The notes under the pieces are model-generated. The model had not been told where the DNA came from and ran no database searches. It worked only from the letters and a program-made list of their open reading frames with translations. A stretch of DNA of 20,868 nucleotides, taken from positions 1 to 20,868 of the forward strand of contig JAAENB010000576.1 of the NCBI GenBank assembly GCA_024224995.1, read 5' to 3'. Every line of letters starts with the position of its first letter. Position 1 is the first letter of the stretch. Positions 15,112-20,868 of the stretch are shown in pieces. The translations under genes and the position numbers were made by a program. Origin of the DNA: a bacterium (GTDB lineage: Bacteria; Spirochaetota; UBA4802; UBA5550).

Positions 15112-18069
15112 TTAGCGTTTACTTTTATTATAAACGATTCCCTCTATAAAGGTGCTTATCGCAAAATAAACCTGGTTTTCTCCGTAGCTGTTAAAACCCC
15201 TGGCAAAGCCTATGCTGGCGGTAAAGGGCATTACGTATCCCAGGGTAAGGTTGATGTTCAGTTCCACACCGGCGCTCAGTTTAAAATCTTTAAATTCGGG
15301 ATATCCGTCCCATACATTTCCGTATTCAACAAAGAAATCGAGCCAGAGGTCGTTGAACATAAAAGGGATCATACCCGGGGCCGCGTCGGTCTGTACCAGG
15401 GGGAGGCTGTATTCTGCGGTGAGGGATGCTGTCCGGGTCGCGTATATCGTACCTGCCGGGTAGCCCCTGAGCCCCCAGCTGTCTTCACCTGAGGCGGGAG
15501 CGCCTGTTTCTCCCCTGGTGAAACGGCCCAGGGTATAGGGCGCGGAGAGTGTTTCCGGATTGTTAAAACAGATCCCTCCTCGCAGCCGGAGCATAAGAAC
15601 ATTGTTGTCAAAGATCCCGGGCAGGTATTCCGCATAGGCTGCCCGTAATTTGTAGAATGCCGCATCGGAACCGAGCCATTCCTGGTACATATCACCAACA
15701 ATTAAAAAGCTTCTGCCGTTTTCCGGACCAACTGAATAGGGGTATTTCCTGGCATTGCTGATATAATAATATGCCTGGAGCCGCGCAAGATTGATCTCCT
15801 GGAAGGTCATTATATTATACAGGGGATTGGTATGGTTGATATCGGTTGACGCGTACGCTACGGGGTAGAAGCGGTGAATATAATTTCGCTCAAATAAATA
15901 GGATAATTGTACGATTTGTTGATAGTCATATTTCAGGAACTTGAATGCCAGGCTTGTGTATCCCCCCCGTTTGAGCTCCCTGGCGAAATAAGCTGCCGTA
16001 TTGTTCCAGGGAAATTCATCATCTCCAAAAAAGAGATGGTTATCCAGGTAACCGATAGTAATGTCCGGGTAGAGACCGTAATAGGTATAACTTATGTCTA
16101 CGCTGGCTCTTTTTTGGACCGGGTAGGCGTAAAGATAGAGCATATACAGATGCTGATACAGGGTATCGGTTCCAGCGGTCACTATTCCAACGGGAAAATC
16201 ATATTGAGCGGGTGCGTATTCTTCCGAGGCAATGAGAGGCAAAAACGCCGAAGGAAGAATGGAATTCCAGGGAGAATAATCACTTGAACGAACCGCGTCT
16301 TTTGCCGGAGAACCGGGGTTTCCGGGCCGTGAAAAGAATTCCGGTTCAAGGGGACCCGGCAATGATATTTCTCCTTCCTGTATGGGAACCGGATATTTGA
16401 TAGTGGCTACCCGGTGCCCACGGCCCTGGTAAGATGAAAATACTATAGTGTCGCCTGATGGGGATATGTCAGGGGAAAAAGCTCCTCCAAGGAGGTTGGT
16501 TATCTGGGATACACTGTTTGTGTCCAGGTTATACTCATAAATATTGTATATTCCCGCAGCATCGGATGAAAAAACAATCTTTCTGCCGCCGGGATGCCAG
16601 GCCGGGGTGATATTGTTGTACCGGTTATTGGTGAGCCTGGTGAAAGCCCTGGTTGCCGGGTCCAGGAGAACGAGATCATTGTTGCCTTTAGAGTCCTTGA
16701 TCGTAAAAACGATTTTTTTCCCCGATGGGGAAAACCGGGCATAAGCAAGCTGGACCGGGGTGGAATCAATGATTTTGTCCTGCTTTTTAAAATTCTTATC
16801 CGAGATAATAAGAGAGTAATTGTCCCGGTCATTTTGAATAAATACGGCTGCTTTCCCGTCCCCGGATATGTCGATATAATCCGCCCGGAGCTTTTCACTT
16901 AACTGGTCATAGGAGTCTGTATAGGTAAAAACGTCCCGGAATAAAGAATAAGAACGGTAATACTCAATATCCGACAGGAAGAGTGTTCCTTCCGGAGATT
17001 CGGAAATACTCCCGGGTGAGCGAACACTGCATAATTCCTTTTTTTCTCCGTTTCCGGGATCATATTGAACAAGAGTATCATCATGTTTATTGCTCATTGC
17101 GATATAATATATGGAATTCCCGTCCCTGGCAAAACGGGGGAGCAGGGAGTCATTTTCTTCAGCAGAGAGAAATTTCTGTTTGGTAAGGCCGTTTTTTTTA
17201 ATACGCTCTGCCTCTCCGGTATATTTTTTAGTAATGTGCTCTTCCCATTCTTTCCAGAGTTCATCAAATGATTTGTTATAAACGTCCCGGGCATTGGTGT
17301 TTACCAGGTAGGGGATAATATTGTCCCCGTTTTCATGGAAAACCTTTGCGAAACTGTTATCGCCATATTTTTTTTCAATAAATTGAATAAAAAGCCCTCC
17401 GTATAAATAAGGGACTTTTCCCCTGGGCCATTCACGCGGTGCGCGGGCAGAGGCAATGCTGAGAGGTTTGAATCTTCCCGAAAGTACTTCAGTACGAACT
17501 ATCATATTCGCGTAGCTGCTGTTATTCCTTCCAAAGCTGTGTCCTTTTGATTCATAGTGAACCGCGCTTCCTTCCAGCATCCATGTTGGTATAAACAGGT
17601 TCGGGAAGCAGACTCTGCCAAGAGTATACCTGGATAGTGCCGGAACCCCGCTGATTATATCGGAATTGAGGGTGTGTGTATATTCATGGGTAAATATCTG
17701 TTCAAGCCATTTGTCGTAATTATGAAGGGCTGTGTGGGGCTCGGGCCGTTTAATATATATCTGAATCCTGTTGTATGGAAATGGCAGTGCAAAACCATTG
17801 GCTGAGTACATATTATCAATAAGTACAACATCCGTTCGTAAATAAGGTTCCCAGCCAACCTGGGCGGACATTTTTTTATGGACCTTTTCCGATATTACGG
17901 AAAGCCGCACGGCAAGAGGTTCCAGCCCCTGGTGATAATGTATCCAAAAGTGTTCTGTTTTGATCGATTTCCATTCAAGGGAGGGATCAAATTTGGGAAT
18001 TTCTATGGATGTTTGCGCCCATAGATGAGCAGTTCCAAAAATAAGAACGAAAAAAAGAACAAATCGCAT
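15112..18069 (-). CDS. Exported gluzincin metalloprotease with beta-propeller and outer-membrane beta-barrel
   Basis: A 985-residue protein, numbered from ATG 18069. The signal peptide is MRFVLFFVLIFGTAHLWAQ, with cleavage near LWA/Q. The protease part (about 20-250) has zinc motif HEYTH (His128, Glu129, His132) and a downstream glutamate in WMLEGSAVHYE (Glu166), as in the MA-like/M1-related peptidases. A WD40-like/TolB-type propeller follows, with repeats such as ARFSPSGKKIVF, PAWHPGGRKIVF and PDISPSGDTIVF. The last 350 or so residues alternate aromatic and polar residues, contain GRSFLIVGDMY and RGYPAGTI, and read as a beta-barrel of the surface-antigen type. It probably sits in the outer membrane with the protease facing the periplasm. 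An in-frame ATG at 18102 adds 11 residues but has no ribosome binding site, whereas AAGGAG lies ten bases before 18069. The protein substrate is unknown. Confidence 0.85.
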   Translation of the reverse strand: MRFVLFFVLIFGTAHLWAQTSIEIPKFDPSLEWKSIKTEHFWIHYHQGLEPLAVRLSVISEKVHKKMSAQVGWEPYLRTDVVLIDNMYSANGFALPFPYNRIQIYIKRPEPHTALHNYDKWLEQIFTHEYTHTLNSDIISGVPALSRYTLGRVCFPNLFIPTWMLEGSAVHYESKGHSFGRNNSSYANMIVRTEVLSGRFKPLSIASARAPREWPRGKVPYLYGGLFIQFIEKKYGDNSFAKVFHENGDNIIPYLVNTNARDVYNKSFDELWKEWEEHITKKYTGEAERIKKNGLTKQKFLSAEENDSLLPRFARDGNSIYYIAMSNKHDDTLVQYDPGNGEKKELCSVRSPGSISESPEGTLFLSDIEYYRSYSLFRDVFTYTDSYDQLSEKLRADYIDISGDGKAAVFIQNDRDNYSLIISDKNFKKQDKIIDSTPVQLAYARFSPSGKKIVFTIKDSKGNNDLVLLDPATRAFTRLTNNRYNNITPAWHPGGRKIVFSSDAAGIYNIYEYNLDTNSVSQITNLLGGAFSPDISPSGDTIVFSSYQGRGHRVATIKYPVPIQEGEISLPGPLEPEFFSRPGNPGSPAKDAVRSSDYSPWNSILPSAFLPLIASEEYAPAQYDFPVGIVTAGTDTLYQHLYMLYLYAYPVQKRASVDISYTYYGLYPDITIGYLDNHLFFGDDEFPWNNTAAYFARELKRGGYTSLAFKFLKYDYQQIVQLSYLFERNYIHRFYPVAYASTDINHTNPLYNIMTFQEINLARLQAYYYISNARKYPYSVGPENGRSFLIVGDMYQEWLGSDAAFYKLRAAYAEYLPGIFDNNVLMLRLRGGICFNNPETLSAPYTLGRFTRGETGAPASGEDSWGLRGYPAGTIYATRTASLTAEYSLPLVQTDAAPGMIPFMFNDLWLDFFVEYGNVWDGYPEFKDFKLSAGVELNINLTLGYVMPFTASIGFARGFNSYGENQVYFAISTFIEGIVYNKSKR

Positions 18070-18079
18070 TGTATGAGAA

Positions 18080-18085
18080 CTCCTT
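18080..18085 (-). promoter_or_regulatory. Ribosome binding site that decides the start of the protease-barrel gene
   Basis: AAGGAG on the minus strand lies ten bases upstream of ATG 18069, directly before the signal peptide. It lies inside the frame that the alternative ATG 18102 would use. That alternative has only A/T-rich sequence upstream. Confidence 0.6.
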
Positions 18086-18188
18086 TTGGTTTTATTTATC
18101 ATGTTAAATTACAAAAAAACGGGTATTACGTCTACAGAAAATTAGTATTTCTCTAATAAAGAGCGAGTATATTTAATATGATTTTCGG

Positions 18189-18216
18189 TTGACAACTCTT
18201 TTTATAATTTTATAAA
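18189..18216 (+). promoter_or_regulatory. Promoter of the receiver/tail-anchored protein operon with overlapping inverted repeat
   Basis: A perfect TTGACA (18189-18194) and TATAAA (18211-18216) are 16 bases apart. A ten-base inverted repeat, CTTTTTATAA (18198-18207) and TTATAAAAAG (18210-18219), spans the spacer and the -10 box and could be an operator. The predicted leader to ATG 18360 is about 137 bases. Confidence 0.65.
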
Positions 18217-18285
18217 AAGTAATTGATTCAAAACCCATACATGGTAGAATAATCGCACTTCGTTGAACTTCAGAGGAGGTGTGCC

Positions 18286-18390
18286 TTGTACGCAGAAGGC
18301 ATATCCATGATGATTTTTGATTTGAGAGCATGTGTTCCGGTTTTACGGGGAGGAATTCGATGGGAAAAGACAGTAGTTTTCCAAGTTTAA
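18286..18390 (+). CDS. Possible leader peptide ORF overlapping the receiver gene start
   Basis: A very strong AGGAGG (18274-18279) lies six bases before TTG 18286. The frame then runs 34 codons to TAA at 18388-18390 and encodes a small protein starting MYAEGISMMIFDLRA. It overlaps the receiver start (ATG 18360) in another frame by 31 bases, which would suit translational coupling. I recognise no family and rely only on the ribosome binding site. Alternatively the site is a relic or marks mis-chosen upstream sequence. Confidence 0.3.
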   Translation: MYAEGISMMIFDLRACVPVLRGGIRWEKTVVFQV

Positions 18391-18806
18391 ATGTAAAAAA
18401 AGCAGAAGGTTGTCGAGCCAATGGAAAACCATACCGACTTATGGTCGTTGAAGACAGGGAATTTCAACGCAAACAAATTGTACAGATATTTGAGTCCGAG
18501 GGCTATGAGGTTGTGGCAACAGCCTCAAACGGTAGAGAAGCTCTGGACAGAATTGACAAAGTTGAAGGTAATGTCGATCTTTTGACAACAAATCTCGATA
18601 TGCCTGTCCTGGACGGCTATGCGATGATGTATGAATTAAAAGAAAAGTCGAAAAAACCGTTGATTGTTTTTATTAGCGATGAGACTACCAAGGGAGTAAT
18701 GCAGGATTTGATTTCCATGGGGATCGCGGGTTTTATTCTAAAACCAATCAATAGAAGATTGATCTTAGAAAAAGTTAAGCAGGCTCTTATCAAAGGCGCA
18801 CAATAA
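18360..18806 (+). CDS. Stand-alone receiver (CheY-like) protein with Asn in place of the phospho-acceptor Asp
   Basis: A 148-residue single-domain receiver with an N-terminal extension of about 25 residues. Acidic pair Glu31-Asp32 (MVVEDREF) is present, and the Thr/Ser switch position is Ser106 (VFISDE). The conserved lysine is Lys128 (LKPI). The segment before the MPVLDG loop reads LLTTNLDMPVLDG. Aligned on MP, CheY Asp57 corresponds to Asn78 (codon aat), so the usual phosphorylation site is missing; Asp80 is two residues on. It may signal by binding rather than phosphorylation. The start at ATG 18360 is chosen because GGGGAGG (18347-18353) lies six bases upstream; an upstream in-frame start at 18330 has no such site. 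It is followed after 36 bases by the tail-anchored protein gene, with a promoter at 18189-18216. Confidence 0.88.
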   Translation: MGKDSSFPSLNVKKAEGCRANGKPYRLMVVEDREFQRKQIVQIFESEGYEVVATASNGREALDRIDKVEGNVDLLTTNLDMPVLDGYAMMYELKEKSKKPLIVFISDETTKGVMQDLISMGIAGFILKPINRRLILEKVKQALIKGAQ

Positions 18807-18843
18807 GAATATATGGGATTATTTATTTTGGAGACTACAGACC

Positions 18844-19950
18844 ATGACAGATAATTTGGATTCAGCAGCGAATTCTCTTGCAGAACAGACCAAGAAGATA
18901 GATTTTGCCCTTTTTTATACCCATGGCGATATGGACAAGGCAAAGGAAATGGTGGCTGGATCATATAAAGATGTATTTGCGATAAAAGCCAATATCTCCA
19001 CATCATCCATCTATGGAGCCTTCCTGCTTTTTTTTAATCATAATTTTTGTGCCAGTCCCCATGTGTTAGCTATCATAAGTACTTCTTTTAAAGTGGGCGA
19101 TCTTAAGACAACGGTACCCTGGCGGCAATATGAAATGGAAATTGCGGATCTGGTGAAAGAGGGCGATCATGATGCTGTTCTTGGCAAGCAGCTGCAAGAG
19201 GGGTTAACCTCCTATTTTTCTATCCAGTTTGATGAAGAACATGCTGCCAATGAACTGCAGTCCCTGCTGCAGCGGGGAGATGACATTGGTGTTGGCCACC
19301 TGTTCCAGAGGTTTATTGAATCCAAGATCGGTTTCCAGAATGTTAGTGTAAGCGTTGATTCCGATGAGATCAGTTCAATTGATATGGAATTTCTTTCAAA
19401 GACCAGTGAAAAAGTGAATCCACGTGATTTGCCGTCTCAGAAAGCGAAAGATGAAGAAAAAAAGAAGATGAAAAAGATAGAAAAAATGGAAGGAGAAGGG
19501 GAGGAAGAGGAAGATCCTTTAGACAGTAAAACAGTAAAGCTTATCCTCATGGGAAGTCTTATTTTGTCGCCCATCAGGGGAAAGGATATAAGTAAAATAA
19601 TTGCAGGCGATAAAGTAAAAATTAAGATTGTTGATGAAAATCCCAAGGCTATTTCCGTGGCAAAAGCTTTTGATGCTTATGATGATGGGGAGATTGGGCC
19701 TATTGGCGGCAGGGTCATTTCTATTAAAATGAGAGGAGACGGCGGGTATTCCATTGTGGTCATTATCGCGAAAGGAATATTTGTTAAAATAGAAGAGGAT
19801 GAAGGCAATATTAAGGTTTTGATGGACACTGCTTCTTCTGTTAAGCCGGAGAAAGAAACCGCGTCTACGGTAAGTGTCCCTTTTCTTATTCTCCTGGTTG
19901 TTATATTTGTTATTCTTATCGCAATGATAATATTTTTTCTGAAAAGCTAA
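18844..19950 (+). CDS. Tail-anchored acidic protein of unknown function, partner of the receiver
   Basis: A 368-residue protein with no signal peptide and a single transmembrane helix at the extreme C-terminus (about 345-366, ending FFLKS), so most of it should face the cytoplasm. Residues 1-190 look like a globular alpha/beta domain, with FALFYTHGDMDKAKEMVAGS near the start. Residues 199-224 are a highly charged linker, Lys/Glu-rich and ending GEGEEEEDP. Residues about 228-330 form a beta-rich domain (VKLILMGSLILSPIRGKDIS, GGRVISIKMRGDGGYSIVV) reminiscent of flagellar- or PilZ-adjacent small beta folds, but I cannot assign it. It may belong to a spirochaete-restricted family of unknown function; this is recollection, not verified. 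It follows the receiver gene by 36 bases, with GGAG ten bases before the ATG, so the pair is probably one operon. It is convergent with hisF, two bases away. Confidence 0.75.
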   Translation: MTDNLDSAANSLAEQTKKIDFALFYTHGDMDKAKEMVAGSYKDVFAIKANISTSSIYGAFLLFFNHNFCASPHVLAIISTSFKVGDLKTTVPWRQYEMEIADLVKEGDHDAVLGKQLQEGLTSYFSIQFDEEHAANELQSLLQRGDDIGVGHLFQRFIESKIGFQNVSVSVDSDEISSIDMEFLSKTSEKVNPRDLPSQKAKDEEKKKMKKIEKMEGEGEEEEDPLDSKTVKLILMGSLILSPIRGKDISKIIAGDKVKIKIVDENPKAISVAKAFDAYDDGEIGPIGGRVISIKMRGDGGYSIVVIIAKGIFVKIEEDEGNIKVLMDTASSVKPEKETASTVSVPFLILLVVIFVILIAMIIFFLKS

Positions 19951-19952
19951 TT

Positions 19953-20714
19953 TCAGGCTGGCCGTATTGGGATTCTCCGTGATGCCAGGCTGTCTTTTAC
20001 TTCTTTGATTGAAATTTCCCTGAAATGAAATATCGACGCCGCAAGAACTGCATCGGCCTTTCCTTTTGTTAAGCCATCATACATATGTTCAATAGTTCCC
20101 ACTCCCCCGGACGCGATGACCGGGATCTCCACTGCTTCGGATATTTTCCTGGTAAGTTCAATATCATACCCGATCTTTGTTCCGTCCCGGTCCATACTGG
20201 TCAGGAGTAACTCTCCGGCCCCCAGTTCTTCAGATCGTATTGCCCATTCTATGGCATCGAGCTCTGTTGGGGTTCTTCCGCCGTGGAGGTAGACGGTCCA
20301 GCTTCCTTTATCGTTCCGTTTCGCGTCTATAGCCACGAGTATACACTGAGACCCGAACCGCATGGCCGAGTCCCTGATTATTTCGGGATTTTGTACCGCG
20401 GCCGTATTGATTGAAACCTTGTCCGCGCCGTTTTCCAGTATCATGCGCACGTCATCCACTGTCCTGATCCCTCCGCCCACGGTAAATGGAATGTGGACTG
20501 TCTCTGCTACGTTCTTTACCATTTCCAGTATAATATCTCTTTTGTCCGATGAGGCTGTGATATCAAGAAAAACAAGCTCATCCGCTCCTTCCTGGTCGTA
20601 GAATTTTCCGTTTTCAACAGGGTCTCCCGCGTCTACCAGGTTCACAAAATTGACTCCTTTTACAACTCGTCCGTCATTCACGTCAAGACAGGGGATTATT
20701 CGTTTCGCAAGCAT
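19953..20714 (-). CDS. hisF: Imidazole glycerol phosphate synthase cyclase subunit HisF
   Basis: A 253-residue (beta-alpha)8 barrel of normal HisF length. The catalytic aspartates are at the canonical positions: Asp11 in [15 protein letters not shown] and Asp130 in ILVAIDAKR. The phosphate-binding strands FTVGGGIRT (77-85) and IASGGVGT are intact, as is [10 protein letters not shown]. With HisH it converts PRFAR and ammonia to imidazole glycerol phosphate and AICAR in histidine synthesis. GAGGA lies about six bases before the ATG. No hisH or other his gene is visible in the window, so it is either the last gene of an operon entering from the right or a stand-alone copy. Its stop is two bases from that of the convergent tail-anchored protein gene. 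Confidence 0.97.
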   Translation of the reverse strand: MLAKRIIPCLDVNDGRVVKGVNFVNLVDAGDPVENGKFYDQEGADELVFLDITASSDKRDIILEMVKNVAETVHIPFTVGGGIRTVDDVRMILENGADKVSINTAAVQNPEIIRDSAMRFGSQCILVAIDAKRNDKGSWTVYLHGGRTPTELDAIEWAIRSEELGAGELLLTSMDRDGTKIGYDIELTRKISEAVEIPVIASGGVGTIEHMYDGLTKGKADAVLAASIFHFREISIKEVKDSLASRRIPIRPA

Positions 20715-20754
20715 AGTTTTCCTCTTTTAAGAAACTTAATTTTGCTTGTGCGCG

Positions 20755-20848
20755 GGCCTTGAAGTAGTATGGGCTCTTTGGATTGCTCCGGAACTCGCTC
20801 CGCTCAAACAGTCCTCACAACCCAAAGAGCCCATACTACTTCAAGGCC
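20755..20848. repeat. Long palindrome with 27-base arms upstream of hisF
   Basis: Arms at 20755-20781 and 20822-20848 are 27 bases each and perfectly complementary (GGCCTTGAAGTAGTATGGG). They enclose a 40-base centre containing CTCCGGAACTCGCTCCGCTC. The complementarity continues past one mismatch with three further pairs on the loop side. It is the third element of this design in the window. It lies about 40 bases upstream of the hisF start, where a terminator for hisF is not expected; it could end a gene entering from the right. Confidence 0.85.
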
Positions 20849-20868
20849 GGATGCAGCTCGCAATGCTA

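Noticed and set aside
18330..18359. Upstream in-frame start for the receiver protein
   Set aside because: It would bury the strong GGGGAGG site inside the coding region; ATG 18360 has that site at ideal spacing.

Overview
The window reads as a chromosomal segment of a Gram-negative anaerobe or facultative anaerobe, most likely a spirochaete (Spirochaetota) or a close ecological equivalent. This is inference. The support is an outer-membrane protease/beta-barrel protein with a signal peptide, a large oxygen-sensitive-type Fe-S activase protein, an ATPase-HDOD fusion, and a degenerate receiver paired with a tail-anchored protein. There is no rRNA or tRNA gene and no CRISPR array, and I found no frameshifted gene.

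Layout. Positions 1-288 (-) hold the start of a small ribbon-helix-helix-like protein cut by the window edge. 623-2197 (+) is a secreted lipase-like alpha/beta hydrolase with a C-terminal membrane anchor, preceded by a good sigma70-type promoter. A terminator hairpin at 2200-2240 separates it from a convergent two-gene operon (2242-4398, -): a class I terpene synthase-like protein followed by a geranylgeranyl-reductase-family flavoprotein. From 4557 to 12147 the plus strand carries a HAMP-domain membrane protein, a TauE/SafE-type permease, a long palindrome, a PfkB-family sugar/nucleoside kinase and a 1594-residue protein of the 2-hydroxyacyl-CoA dehydratase activase class. The minus strand then holds a DHH phosphoesterase (12233-13231), an ATPase-HDOD fusion (13310-14824), a second palindrome, and a 985-residue metalloprotease/propeller/barrel protein (15112-18069). 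Divergent from the last is a short plus-strand operon: a receiver protein whose phospho-acceptor Asp is replaced by Asn, and a tail-anchored acidic protein. hisF (19953-20714, -) closes the window, with a third long palindrome upstream of it.

How they may work together. The clearest self-contained system is the terpene synthase plus prenyl-reductase pair, which has its own promoter and terminator. It looks like a minimal pathway for a partly saturated terpenoid. The synthase is visibly more AT-rich than its neighbours and lacks the usual diphosphate-sensing arginine. The large activase protein carries two activase modules, the DUF2229-type region and a dehydratase-D-like tail in one chain. 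Its two ATPase modules have lost different nucleotide-binding motifs. Three intergenic sites carry near-perfect long palindromes with 21-27 bp arms of unrelated sequence but similar design. The receiver/tail-anchored pair looks like a phosphorylation-independent signalling module.
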